Below, in pieces: positions 1 to 12,255 of a stretch of 64,000 nt of DNA. Every line of letters starts with the position of its first letter. The first letter of the stretch is position 1. The translations under genes were made by a program, and so were the position numbers. The stretch lies in NCBI GenBank assembly GCA_024138025.1, contig JAMXBD010000429.1:372001-436000 (forward strand), in the 5' to 3' direction. The notes beneath the pieces are model-generated. The model worked only from the letters and a program-made list of their open reading frames with translations. It searched no databases and was not told the DNA's origin. This DNA is from Combretum micranthum (lineage: Eukaryota; Streptophyta; Magnoliopsida; Myrtales; Combretaceae).

Positions 1-1142
1 CCAGAAATAAAAGTGCATAAAATAAAGGAGATAGTCGATTTATAGAGATTCCTCTTTATGAGTTAGTCCTCCCATCCAGCTCCATTAGTAAGATCTGGTC
101 TTGCACATCGGTCGTTCCACTAATCTAATAATAAAGAAGAATTACAATCACCAATAGCTCTCACTCTGTTTTTCTAGCCTATCAATTGGCTATGCATAGA
201 CTACAAGTCTCTGTAATCTAACTTTTATGCTAATCCTCAGTTCAAAAGGTAAAAGAATGAAATCGTAGTAAGAAAAAATATATGCTCTCTAAATATTAAG
301 CTCAATAACTAAAAGAAATGAATAAAGCTTATAGTGTTTGTTCAAGTGTCTATATGCTTGATCACAAGGCTTTTTGTAGTATAAAAGAGTTTTTAATTGC
401 TCAATTTGTTACTTGTTTTTTGAAACTTGAAAATGAGATAAATATATTTCTTCATTCTAATCCATGCTTCTTCAAACATTCAAAATTCTTCCAACGGTTT
501 AGATAATTCTTGGATAATGTTGATATCCCTAAAAAAGTGGGATAAGATTATCTTGATTATGAATTCAAACTTAAAACTGATGCAAGTTTATCTTGTTCAG
601 CTTCTTTATCTTCAAAATTTCTTGATACTTGAACCTTCTTAGTTGGATAAGATTTCGTTTTTGAATATGGAGATCCCACAGAATCTGAATAATCTTCAGC
701 TTGAAAATTTGTTCCAACTTTAACGCTTAAGCATATTTTTGATAAACTCTTATCCTCATTTGACTTTGAATTTAAAATATGATCTTCATTAATCTTTGTA
801 AATAAACCTTTCTAAATTATCAAAGATAAAGAATTTCCTATGGATTATTATTCTCTTTATGTGGAGCGAATTAAGTGCATTACCCAAATAAACTTAATTA
901 GTGGAAATAGGGCTTCAAAAATTTCCTCCTTGAAATTTCCATATAAAACTTCAATTATCTGTAAAAGTGTCTACCAATATGTCTGATGATTTGTCTGGTT
1001 AAACATCTAATAGAGTGTCTATTTGATTGTCTGATTAAATGTCTCTAAAGAAAATACTTTTGATCTTCACACTTAAAGCAAATTCATTAGTTTTCTTTCG
1101 ACATATTTGTTATCATCAAAACTTATTTAGAAGAACTCAACA
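1..1142 (-). mobile_element. Copia-type LTR fragment, cut by window edge
   Basis: Non-coding. The segment aligns by eye with the LTR at 45455-48118. Shared blocks include the 'ttatagngattcc' and 'cagctccat' blocks near 40-85, a 'cattacccaaata' block near 878, and a terminal block near 1105-1142 reading as a TTTGATGATAACAAA-like motif on the minus strand. That motif is common just inside the 5' end of plant copia LTRs, so the element probably points to the minus strand. The TG..CA terminus falls at about 1142. The other end lies outside the window, so it cannot be told whether this is a solo LTR or part of a full element. Confidence 0.6.
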
Positions 1143-1397
1143 ACAACAACAACAATAATAATAGCTAACACCATAATATGATATTTTTTTCCTCGTTCTT
1201 GTAACTTTAAATTAGGATTTTAACAATTTATCGAATGCATAGTTTCAAAGGAAAGGGAAAAAAATATTAGGTTATTTATTAATAATTCAACCTCAAACCA
1301 TTAACCAAACTATATCAAACCAATCTATTATATTTTAAAAAAATTCTCAAATCAGATAGTACATGTTTTATTTGATTCAAAGTGATTTAAAAAAAAA
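1143..1397. other. AT-rich spacer
   Basis: A short (CAA)n/(AAT)n microsatellite at 1141-1164 abuts the LTR end. The remainder is AT-rich with no coding or repeat signal that I recognise. Confidence 0.6.
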
Positions 1398-1908
1398 AGG
1401 TAAATTACATGAACACCCTCTGAAAAGTTTTAAAATTACAGAGACCCTCACCTTTTTAAAAAGTTAACAATTGCCCCCTGAAGCAACAATAGAGTAGAGA
1501 TGCAACCGGGGCGGGTCGTTATAGGGTACCCGCCTGCCCGCCCGCCCCGCTAAAGGCTCTATAAGGTTTGACCCTATAGGGTTTAGGGTTGGGTTTTGGG
1601 TTGTACTCATAACCTGTTGGGAAAACCCGACCCGATATAATTAAAAAAAAATTAAAATTTTAGTTTAAGAAATCTATTTGTTCAGTGGTTGAATGATGCT
1701 TATTGGTCTTTCTTCTAGAGCTCTTGGTCTACCCGTTGATATTTATTTCCTCCACATGTTTTGATGCAGAGCCAGAATTATCGCCGTTTTTTATGAGTTG
1801 CCTGCCTAAGTTGGATACTGTCTTCATTAACGTTTAATATCTTTTTGTCCTTCAGCATGCAGACAAAGAAACAAAAATCATCAAGAATATCAAATTTATT
1901 TTAGGATC

Positions 1909-2133
1909 TTAATAAAGTTGATTTAAAAATTGATAATATGTATCTGAAACATATTTTGTAAAAGGATTATTTATTCCAAATGTTATTTCGTCAAACCTTG
2001 CCCCTCGTCCCCAAATTAGTTTAGAAATAATATTTGAAACTTTGGTTTCTTTTTCTTTTATTCTTATATTTTCTAGACTACTAATTTTATATGTCAAGAA
2101 ATTTGCACTCTGTTGACTTATATCTCTGTTCAT
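1909..2133 (-). other. 74-codon open frame inside the hAT-like element, unidentified
   Basis: An uninterrupted minus-strand frame begins MNRDISQQSANFLTY and contains a GRGARFDEITFGINN stretch. Its amino-acid composition looks more like real protein than the low-complexity frames elsewhere in this AT-rich window. I do not recognise the family. It may be a captured fragment of a host gene or a chance open frame. There is no visible promoter or splice structure to decide. Confidence 0.2.
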
Positions 2134-2198
2134 CGATTGTACTCGTTTAGCAATATTGATAAGTGATGAGCATGTATTATTAAAGATTTATTTTACGT

Positions 2199-2249
2199 GT
2201 GTGTGTGTGTATATATATATATTGTCTTGACTTTCTCTCTCTCTCTCTA
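2199..2249. repeat. (TG)n(TA)n and (CT)n microsatellites
   Basis: A run of alternating gt passes into alternating ta at about 2199-2222, followed by a ct run at about 2233-2249. Both lie inside the hAT-like element. Confidence 0.85.
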
Positions 2250-5003
2250 AAAATATAAAATTAAAAAAAAAAAAGATTTCAACTTGCGTTAATTGAATCC
2301 GGGTCGGGTTTCTTAAAAGTCGAGTCGGGTCGGGTTCTGGAACTGAATGGCCCGTCCCAGACCCATCCCATTTACATCCCCACAGTAGAGTCCATATACA
2401 TTATTAAATGACAGCTTCTTTATCTCTCAAAATAAATAGATATGAGAAAATTAATTAAAAAAATTCATGTCATATTTATTTGTTCATGTGGCAATATAAT
2501 ATTTGTTTTAACAAAAATCAAAACATGGATTCCTTAACAAAAGTATAGTCTAAACCAAAATCATTAAGCCCTATTTTTTTTTTCATCTTTTTAAATGAAA
2601 TGTATATTTTCATTTTCTTTACATTTTTTTTAAATTTAATATATATGAATATTCTTAAACTTATAGATTTCCATCCGAGACTCCTCAAATTATGTCTAGT
2701 GTAGAGAAAAGAAATAAAGGAGAAATACTTATTCGACAAGGCTAGAAAATAATTTTAAAAATTGCAATAAAAAAGAATATACGTTTTCTCTCTTATTTAA
2801 AAGACAAGATAGAAATAAATTTATAAATAAGATAACGAGTTATTATAAATATTACAGTAAAATCTAACAGCTAACATTGTCATAGTGTAAATATAAGATT
2901 AAATATCATAGAGCAATTCCTAATCCTATGATAGACACTACTTATTAATAAGAAATTAGACCTTAAGGTTTAAAGCTGAACATTTATCTTAATAAAGCTA
3001 ATTATATTACAAATGCATACCCCATTGTCTTCATCTCCATCTATTAAATTGGAATTTGCAGATACAAGTAGTAACTTTTTTTATAAAATAATTTTAAAAA
3101 ATAAAAAGAAATTGAAGATATACATTTCATTTAGAAAGATAAAAAAAAATAGAATTTGGTATTTTGGTTTACAACTATGTTTTTATTCAAAGAGACACAT
3201 TTTGTTTTTTCTTAAAAAGAAAAAAAAAAGAATTATATTGCCAAGTTAACAAATAATATGAGATGGGTTTTTTTCAATTAATTTTCTCATACCTATTCAT
3301 TTTAAGAGACAAAAAAACTATCATTTAGTAATATATGTGGACATTGCAGCTGCTTTGGAGGTAATCGTTGCATTTTTTAAAAGGTGAGGGTTAGTGTAAT
3401 TTCAAAACTTTTCAAGGGATGCCTGTATAATTTATCTAAAAAAAAAACTACATAATTAAATCATATTTTATAGTTTGGTTTAACTCAAAAAGTAAACTGA
3501 ATTATATCATACCAAACAAATTGAACTAGTTGTACCTTTATTACCTTAATTTATTGTTTTACTATTTTGTATGTAAACCAATCTTTTATAGTACATCAGA
3601 AGAATTAAACTGTTTTTTTATAGTTTGTTTAATTCAAAAGGTCTAAATTAAATCAAACCAGGTATACTCTTATGGGAAAAAGTCATATTTGGTATTTTAA
3701 TTTTATAAAAAAATTTAATTCAATATTTAAACTTTAAATTGATCACTTAATATACAATCAAATATTTCGTGATTATTTTTACTTCTTTACTAACACCATT
3801 TATTCTATTTTTCAACATAAAAGATGCACCCAATTTAAAAAACAAAGCAAATTGTGGTAACAAGATGTAAAAATGTCATAACAAGTTTGATTGAATATTA
3901 AATAGACAAATTAAAAAATTTATAGACCAAATTGAATTTTTGTACATACTTTAGCTTTCAAATTTCACATTAACTCTACTTTTATTTTTTATTTATTGTT
4001 TTACCCTTATTTTTTTAAAATTTATTGGTTGGTTTAATTAAAACCAATCCTTTATGTTAAAAAAAAAAAACACTCAAATGGATCACACTTTACACAGTTC
4101 TTGTGTTGATTCAAAGTGTTAAAAAACGAAAAGAAAAAAAGAAATCCATACCTCATGGGTTGGCTTGGCACGAGAATAATTAAACTACGTATCTTTTAGC
4201 TTGGCTGATTGGAAAGGTAAATTAAATTTAATCTGACCAAACAAAATCGGCGTACCATTTTAGTTTTAGTTTTTTTTTTTTTTTTTAATTGTTTTACTCT
4301 CCTGCGTGTATTGTTTTACAAATGGGACCTGTGGCATATCACCTTATCACAACTTAGAATTCTGCATATCCTACCGACTCTGTTATTGAATGAAAATCGT
4401 CAAACTCGTGGACTCTTGTCCCACATGTAGCTAGCCAAAGTAAAATGCCTACCATGCCAACTGCCAATTCAGCCCCCAGGGATCTAGATCTGGGAACATT
4501 TCACTTCTACCTAGTATTTACCATAATGGATCCATGTCAGGATTTGAGTTGGAATATTGGATGAACGTAAATTCAAGTACTTGTGCACGTTAAAAAATAA
4601 GTATCCCAACCAAATCAAATTAATGATTGGTTTTTTATCTGTATCTATTCTGTTTTTTTATCTTATCAATATTTGATATGTAAGATTTACTTATAAGAAA
4701 AAGTATTTATTTTTCATCTATAAGTATTTTTAATAAATGCCACATTTAAACAAACATAAAATAAATGTCAAATAGATGCCAAATCAACAAATCAAACTCA
4801 CCGTAATTATGTTTCGATTTTGAGCAATGTCCATGTATTGAAATCAATCTCTTTATATGTTATATTTTCTCAAAATTTGAGTGAATTAGCATCGTGTTGG
4901 GTTCGAGATTAATCATTTAAATACCTGTGAGTATGATCAAAATTCACTTTAGGTGTAATTTGAAATAACTTAATTACCTTTCAAAAGAAATGGAAAAATT
5001 AGA

Positions 5004-5092
5004 ATAATGCAATTAAAAGTAAGTATTAGCTTAATAATAGCTACTCCATAATGCAATTAAAAGTAAGTATTAGCTTAAATAATAGCTACTCC
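5004..5092. repeat. 44-45 bp direct tandem duplication
   Basis: The unit beginning 'ataatgcaattaaaagtaag' at 5004-5047 is repeated at 5048-5092. The copies are identical apart from one extra a in the second. The near-identity suggests a recent local duplication by slippage or double-strand-break repair. Confidence 0.92.
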
Positions 5093-5173
5093 TACTCTTT
5101 CGTTTGACCAGTTTGATTGAAACTCTTTTCATATCTAATTCGAAACAATCAAGCAATCAAATCGGAAAAATTG

Positions 5174-5206
5174 AAAAAAAAGAAAGAAAGAAAGAAAGAA
5201 AGAAAA
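5174..5206. repeat. (AAAG)n microsatellite
   Basis: An A-run passes into about six consecutive aaag units. Confidence 0.9.
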
Positions 5207-5280
5207 ATTGTCTTAAACAAGTGAATGGAAAGCATGGCTAAGATTAAGGATTTAACTGACAATTATTATAGTTGTATCTT

Positions 5281-5758
5281 AGGGTTAATGTTGCTTTTGG
5301 TAGTTGATTTTGCCTCAAATATATATTTAAGTACATAAACTTTAAAGTGGTAAAATTAATACTTAATCAAAGTTTTTGTATTCACTAATACTACTTGAGT
5401 TGATAGAGTTAACTTCGTCAACCGAGTTGGCACTCTTAGCTAATGGGAAAGTGATACAAGTTAAATAACCAATAAAAGAATTAGAATATTAGAAAATTAA
5501 GTAGACAAATTGACACATACATTAAAGTTCCTAAGAGTTAATTTGTTTACTTAATTATTTAATTTGAAAATATCTGTATTAATCCTTTATATAATCGTCT
5601 AGCTTTTCAATTTTTTTTATTAGTTACTAGGTACATGTTACTTTCTTAGAATTAATGAGTATGAAAATTTTAATTGAGTATTAAATTTGTAATATCAAAA
5701 TTCAAGTAATCAATTATACATTTAGGTATAATTCATATGCAAAACGCAACATTAATCC
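5281..5758. mobile_element. Probable palindromic MITE
   Basis: The left end 'agggttaatgttgcttttgg' matches the reverse complement of the right end (ggattaatgttgcgttttgc), and weaker similarity continues inward for tens of bases. The flanking nonamers tgtatctta and aatatatta share about six of nine positions, so a Mutator-type 9-bp duplication is possible but not proven. The ends resemble those of the element at 41571-41805 (agggataatgtcac). No coding content. Confidence 0.45.
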
Positions 5759-5785
5759 AATATATTATCTTATGAGGTTGGTAAT

Positions 5786-8700
5786 TGTCATGCCTTGAGG
5801 GTACCCTAGTAGTGATAAACAAGTCACACTTGAATACTATTACTAGATTACTTTCAAAGAATGACAGGTTTTCAAAACAACAGGATCTTTTAGTTGCTTG
5901 ATAAGAAATGATAAATACATGTAAGAATTAAACTGGTAAATAACTTCTATAAAATATTACAGAACTATTACAAACCAGTAACCTTCCTGTAGTTCACAAC
6001 TGATACAATAACATTAACTAAACTAATCTAAGAAAACATAACCATTATTCCTAAGGATAACCATAAACTTCCAGCTCCTAAGCTCTTACCGGAGCCATAT
6101 TCCTGGAAGTGACTAACCAGGGTTGTAAAGTAAACCTGAAAAGACCGTTGGAGTATGAGCGAAACCACAGCTCAGTAAACAACCAGACATACCATACATC
6201 ACACAAGTTGTTAGCAAACCATATGTAATGCAAGCACTCAACCATATGCACAAATACAAGCTTGGATGATCTAGAATCCAAACAGGAAAAAGACTTACGC
6301 CCTCTTTTTAAGGGTTGAAGAACCATTACTCCATGACCCACCTGCCCAGAAGAGATTAAGTATACAGGAGAATCAACGATTTCTCGCTTTAGGGTTATCA
6401 CTTTGAATATAATCAATTAAACTGACCATCTCTTGCACTCACCTTAGAAACTCCCTAAGTATTAATCATTTCAAAGCGATACTACGGGCGGCGTTCTTCG
6501 GTGCCACTTAATTCCCGTAGAACCGACGGAACAAAGAAAACCTTGGAAGAACTAACACATTAGAACAACCAAGCACTAACAGAGAACCGAAATATTAATA
6601 CGTAGCAGGCTGTCATCCCAATATATATGCAATAATGCAATTCGTGCAATGCATGATCATATTATTTCTTTAAGTCAATAATTCTTATTCAATTTTATGG
6701 TGATCATACATTACACACAATCATTATCATACTACTTCACAACATCAAATCATTGCATTAACACTTTTGTAAAGATATTTTCACAATTATACAATCGGAT
6801 CACAACATACTTTCAACAAAACAATCGTTTGATTATCTTTGCATTACATATTCAACTATTTACAAGCACAAACAATACAATATGAGTGAATTACTCACCT
6901 GCTCATACTGACGCAATCGTAATAATCGACTGGGAGATCTGCTAATGGTTCAAAGTCACCTATTAAGATGAATAAAGTATTCATCAATATATTATATATA
7001 ATTAAACTCCTATACGTGACTAGTGTTCTAGACTCGATATTTATCAAGTTTTATAGTGACTAATACTAATTCTATGTTATTCTATACTGATCTCAATAGA
7101 AAATTATCTCCATTTATTATTTCTTAGTGTTGTCGTGTTTCTCCTATTTTATCTCGTATAATTATTTTATTATTTTTAGAAATCATATTACTCAAAAATT
7201 TTGCTTATTTCAATTTCCATTCTTACCTATTTGATCTATTTAGAACAAATATTTGACTATTTATAATTTTTATTAATACTAAATATTTTTCCTTTATTCT
7301 AGGGCTTTATCAATTATTAATCAAGATATTTGTATTTATTTAACTATTTAATAAATCTTATATTATCATATATATATATATATATATATAATATATGATC
7401 AGTAGGTGAATTGCATATATATATATATATATATGTATTCTGTTCATTTCAAAACTAGCTTTCGTTGAAAAAAAATGGGTGTACGTCGGCTCAAAGCCGT
7501 CGGCTTTCAAACCCAGGCGCCGGTGTAGACTTGGTTTTGAAAATTATTTCATATTGGGTGCACCGGCTTTGAACACTGTCGGCTTTCAACGTACGGTGGT
7601 TCTACGCCGTAGGCATAAATCCCCAGATAGCCGGCTTACATTCATCCTTACGTTAAAATAAATTTTACGTAGCTTCTGTTCAGTGCAAGCCGTCTATACG
7701 TCGCCGACCTATCCATGTAAGCCGCTGGCGTTCAACGATTACACTGCCGGCTTTGAGACAGTGTTAGCACTGTTCATCATCTTCCTCGATAATCCAATTC
7801 ATGTTTGCTAAATTTTCCACGTTAAAAACATTCTTAAACTATTCCTAAGTGTTTCTATATCTTATATATAGTCATACAACAACTCTTAATACTTCTATAC
7901 ACATATAATTTTAGATCTCGATCTTATGGAAATAAAACTAGGGTTTCGGATTTTTACCTTGGTTGAACTTGTCCGATGAAACTCGAGGCTTGTTTTTGCG
8001 TGGATTATGTTCCTATGATTATTAGAAGTCAGTTATAATCCTTAGATTTGAAAGAAAATCATTTGAACTTCATCAACTTACCTTTGAACTCGTATCCAAG
8101 GGTTTTTGGTATTGTTTTTCTTTTGATCCATATTTGAATGGTTTGATATGTTTGTTTTCTATTTTCAGGTGGTTTTGGTGGCTATGGAGGAGTGGATTCC
8201 TTTTGGAAAATTTAGGAAATAAAGAGGATTATTTGTTTCCTCATTATGAGCTTTGAACATATATATATATATATATATATAGAAGAATGAAGGATGAAGT
8301 TGCGACTGCATTTCCCCTTCGATTGTCCTCCGAATTTGCTCCCATTTGGCTGTTGTTTTCATGTTATTTAATGCTAGGTTGAGTTGGCATTGTTTAATTG
8401 GTCATTAGGTTGCTTTTGTTGACAAATTTGGTGAATTATTGGATGAATTCCGGCTCTCTTTTCTTCCATAATTTTCCCACTGAATTGCAGCCGACAACAT
8501 ATATATATATTAGTTAATTATTTTAATTTAGTTTTAAGATAATTTCACAAGTTATACGGGTACAAATTAGCTAATATTTGAGAGTTTTTGTACAAAAATA
8601 TGCTTATAGGATCAAAACACTTAGATTATCAAATAATACAATTTTAAGTTTTATATATACGTAGTTAATTAATTGTATAATTTTATCTCCCGCGATTAAG

Positions 8701-9399
8701 ATTTCTTAAGCTCATTAGGTGAATTTTTGTTTTAGGCTTCAATAGCATAAGAAAACTCGAATTAGAACAATAATGTGATTCGATTATTTATTTTAAGTTT
8801 AGATTTTGAGTTATACAACAGTTTATGTTTTTGTTGTGTATTTATAATCCTATCGATTTATCTTTAGGTTATCGTTTTTTGTCTATAAGCGTAGGTAATT
8901 ATTTACTTATTATCGCTTTTGATATAGAGGCTAAACTATATATATATATATATATATATCTTTAGTTTTGATACCTAACATGAAATCTTATTAGTAGTAT
9001 TTAATACTATCTAAGAATCTTGAATTTAGGGTTTAAGTCTAAGTACAGGCTCATTACTACTCATCGTTCTAATCTCGAATTATTGTTAAGTTCAAAAGCA
9101 ATCATTTAATCTCTATATTTATATTTTTCTATTTAAATCTATTTGTATATCAGGTATTGGGTTTAAATTTTAGATTTTCTTTTAATCATATATTGAATTA
9201 TCAGTTCAAGATAAGAAATCTCGTTTTTGGTATCAACTAGGGTTAAAGAAATTCTTTACTTACTTTCTAAATCCTATATCTGACTAAATTCCAGGTATTG
9301 ATTTATTCTTAGACTTTAATTAGAATCTAAATCTATTAACTAGTTCATATGATCTATTGTAAGGTCGTATACTAATGTGAAAAATTCTCGGGGTTTACA
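5786..9399 (-). mobile_element. Large solo LTR (3.6 kb), Ty3-gypsy type
   Basis: The segment starts tgtcatgcc at 5786 and ends cggggtttaca at 9399 (TG..CA). It is flanked on both sides by the identical pentamer gtaat (5781-5785 and 9400-9404), the 5-bp duplication left by retroviral-type integration. There are no gag or pol motifs between, and its size and non-coding nature suit an LTR left after recombination removed the internal region. Read on the minus strand it starts TGTAAACCCCGAGAA and ends GGCATGACA. This pattern and the 3-4 kb length recall Tekay/Del-type chromovirus LTRs, and the minus orientation is inferred from that. It carries several (AT)n runs (7370-7390, 7414-7434, 8257-8281, 8938-8959) and a GC-rich block at 7470-7765. 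A short open frame at 6078-6416 on the minus strand has no recognisable homology. Confidence 0.8.
7470..7765. repeat. GC-rich degenerate repeat block (GCCGGCTTT-like motif) inside the solo LTR
   Basis: Variants of gccggcttt(c/g)aa recur several times on both strands within 300 bp, at about 7487, 7498, 7562, 7578, 7631, 7688, 7719 and 7748. The base composition differs sharply from the AT-rich LTR around it. The position within the LTR could correspond to a promoter or leader region, but that is inference. Open frames here (for example 7479-7661) look like by-products of GC content. Confidence 0.6.
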
Positions 9400-9404
9400 G
9401 TAAT

Positions 9405-12153
9405 TTTTTGAGATGATACAATAATATGTATAGACGATAAGACAGGAAATATGATTATTCACATGGAAAAAATAAAATTGATAAGCAGCATGAAAATACG
9501 AGTACAATATATATAAACATATGATTATATTATTTGATTCTTTATCTTTTGGTACCTACTGTTTGATACAAGGTATTTTAGCCGTATTTAATCTGCATAT
9601 ATATTTTATTTATGTCTAATTTATATATAATTTGTTTGACCTATTTATAAATAAAATTTATATTTATTTTTTAAAAATATTTATTTTAAAATAATAAAAA
9701 TAAGATGCGAAAGTATCATAAAAAAGGAAAAACAAAGAGACATATAATATGTGGCTAGAAAAAAATCAGACATAATAGAGACACCACACGTCCATATAAC
9801 CACTCATACGGTAAGTAATTCGACTTCCATGTTTGACTCTCTCGAGCATTTCGGCTTTTACTCTCTCGCGAAACACGAGGGGCTCCAAAGGCAGGCATCG
9901 TTCAGCACGAAATTCGTTTAATCTTTTCTTAAAAGTTGTGGGAAAAGGAAAATTTATGTTTCAGCATGAAATGTTTGGTTTACTATTGGCTTCAGACAAT
10001 CACAGCAAGAAGAGCTGTAAATTGATTCGAATATTTAGACTTTGAGTTAATTTATTTCGGTACTCTATAATAAAAATTGGATTCTGCTTCTGGATGGATT
10101 TCATAATTTCGATCCTTCCGATCAATTTCGAAAATTTATAGGAATGAAAAATTTGGAAATTTTCTCATGAATCTGTTATACATAGGCCAATTGTTGATTG
10201 GGGAAATTTATATATATATATATATATATATGTAACTTTTATAAACTTTTTAAAAGGATCTCGTTTATAATTTTTAAGCATCATCTTAGCTTTTTAAAAT
10301 ATCTTCCCTCAACCTCTTTATTTTATTTAAAGTCCTTCATCTCAGAGTCTTTTGTGCTATTTAATAACTTAAAAATTATCAATCCATTTTTCTATTTGTT
10401 TATGGCAACGCTTGTCTTCTATTTTTTTCCCCTAAAATTCCAACATGTGTCAAAAATTTAGAGAAAAGAAATAATTTTTTTAGGTATATATGAAGAACCC
10501 TAGAATTTATAAGTACCTTGTTATAATAGGTTGTGGGGTATTAAAACAAGTATCTTGCTCAGGTCAATTGGTGAATGACAAACCTATAAAAATCTGAATT
10601 TTATGTCACCTCCAATCCATTTGGCAAGATTCTCTTTTTCTTGATAATTACTTTATAGAAAAATCGAATTCTATGCATCCTTGCTCTCTTAGACTCTTAC
10701 TATCTTTATTAGGTTTATATTTCTAGTAATCTAAACATTGTTAGGACTCCATACACTATGGAAGCAGAAGTACTTTTAATTTTGTCTTTTACAAGTTTGT
10801 CCATTAATTTTGTGGACCAATTGACTATACTAATCAAACTGAAACAAGTTAGAACTTGATTTAAAAATTTTATACTTGACGTTAGAGCTTTTAGTGAAGA
10901 GTCTATTCGATTAAGTCTTAAGCTCAATTATGTAGTTATGCTCTTCTTACTTAAATTTATATTGAAGCATTAGGTAGTCTAAAAATTTAACCTAATAGAA
11001 TATATACTAACTGTTTAAATTTAATTTAAGCTGAATTTAGAATTACAAATTCATCAAGTCAAACAAGACCCAACTAAGCTCCAGAAAAGATTTAATAAGC
11101 CCGATACGTCATGTATTCGATTGAACAGTGAGCAAATGCTATCTCTAGTTTTTATAAAACCACTTATATGAAAAAATTTATCAGTATATCACTGATCATT
11201 TCATATATCGTATCACGTTCAATAAATTTTTTTTACTAAGCTAAGGTTTTGAGTTATATGAATAGTTCTAACTCAAGTTTTTTTTTTTTTCCAAATATCT
11301 TGTAGCTATAATATCTCTTGCCGACAGTTTCTCAGCCCTTGAATTTTTCTCTTCCTTTTTTTTCCCCCATTTATTTGATTTACGTTTCAATAAGCAGATG
11401 TGCATTTTACACATATAATTTCCACCATTCATTTGCACGGATATTTTCAATCTTACAAATAAAAAAAATATATTATGTGACCAAAATGGTTTCAAAAAAT
11501 GACATTTCAGAATAACTGTGAGGAGGATTTTCTGCTCCCGTCAAACGATAACTGATATGGTAGGTTATGCCACGGCACCATCCGACATGGTTTGTCTCTT
11601 GATATGGCTTTTCTTTTTTTTTTTTTTTTGCCCCTAAAAGAAAAAAAAAATCAAATCTATTCATATATTTCTTTCGTAATTTTTTAAATGTAAAAAAAAT
11701 ATATACATAATTATTCTGATTTGATTCTTGGCTTGAATTGTAATCGCAATGTGGCAATATTTTTTCCGTTTTAATCCTTCATTTCTCTAGTATGTGCTCT
11801 TTTTCAAATATTCATAGATTTTATACCTCAATTAGCGTTATGGACCAATCCGCCCAGAAAAAGATATTTGAAATTTACGAATTTAAATACCCTAGCAAAT
11901 GTCACATATTAAATCCAAATATTATCGATTTATATGATTAACTATTTAAAGTTTAAAAATATTATTTCACTATTGATAAACTTTTTAAGTTCATTTATAA
12001 CATCTAGATTAGATAACTAATTATAAAATTTGATAAAAACTAGATAGTGTTAATTGTAAAAATAGGTAAAATTAAGATACCAAATTTAAAGTTGAGATAA
12101 AATTAGGGTATCAAATGATATAACTATCATATATCTTACCATTACTTATACTA
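9405..12153. other. Intergenic AT-rich DNA without recognised genes
   Basis: No convincing coding exon is seen. A slightly less AT-rich stretch at 9780-10050 contains an open frame (9833-10045) that I do not recognise. An (AT)n microsatellite lies at 10208-10232 and long T-runs at 11278-11291 and 11612-11629. The last 280 bases (about 11870-12150) have the 'taccaaatttaaag' texture of decayed MITEs. Confidence 0.5.
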
Positions 12154-12255
12154 GGGAAAAGGAAATTCATATTATTAATATTAAAAAAATTACAAGAATG
12201 CTACTAGAATAAAATTAATCTTAGTTTTAGGCAAATTGACATCTTCTTTAAAAGA
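12154..12255 (+). repeat. Left terminal inverted repeat of the MULE
   Basis: Pairs with 16970-17064 in inverted orientation with scattered substitutions and small indels. Similarity fades inward, although both subterminal regions carry gaagag/ctcttc-like words (12280-12360 and 16850-16980). Confidence 0.78.

Larger units (their letters stand above)
1495..2382. mobile_element. hAT-like non-autonomous element, nested
   Basis: The left end reads 'tagagatgcaaccggggcgg'. The reverse complement of the right end reads 'tggggatgtaaatgggatgg', so the ends are imperfect inverted repeats. The flanking octamers are caatagag (1487-1494) and cagtagag (2383-2390), which differ at one base. An 8-bp duplication is the hAT signature. 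Subterminal regions at 1505-1640 and 2290-2370 are GC-rich with GGGT/ACCC runs, in contrast to the AT-rich surroundings. No transposase is visible, so the element is non-autonomous. Confidence 0.75.
1398..3437. mobile_element. Terminal-inverted-repeat element (Mutator-like MITE type) split by a hAT insertion
   Basis: The left end (from about 1399, 'ggtaaattacatgaacaccc') is repeated in inverted orientation at the right end (to about 3437). The matching blocks include 'gaaaagtttt(a/g)aaattaca' and 'ccctcacctttt', giving an inverted repeat of roughly 70-80 bp. The flanks are A-runs on both sides, so a target-site duplication cannot be defined. Ends beginning GGTAAATTACA are common among Mutator-type MITEs, so the class is inferred. 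The interior is mostly AT-rich, and a second element (1495-2382) has inserted just inside the left repeat. Confidence 0.55.
3438..5280. other. Intergenic AT-rich DNA without genes
   Basis: No frame with protein-like content is seen. There are several old AT-rich blocks with phrases such as 'aaatttaaag' and 'ggtatc' (3670-3970) that resemble decayed MITEs but have no definable ends. There are T- and A-runs near 4267-4287 and 4060. A segment at about 4625-4745 weakly resembles the short MITE family at 18385, 33773 and 39855. Confidence 0.5.

Noticed and set aside
1555..1620. Telomere-like gggtttagggttgggttt sequence
   Set aside because: Only one to two imperfect units, within the GC-rich end of a hAT-like element whose ends and 8-bp duplication explain it. 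Not an interstitial telomere array.
6078..6416. 112-codon minus-strand open frame
   Set aside because: It lies wholly within the solo LTR at 5786-9399 and matches no family that I recognise. Treated as non-coding LTR sequence.
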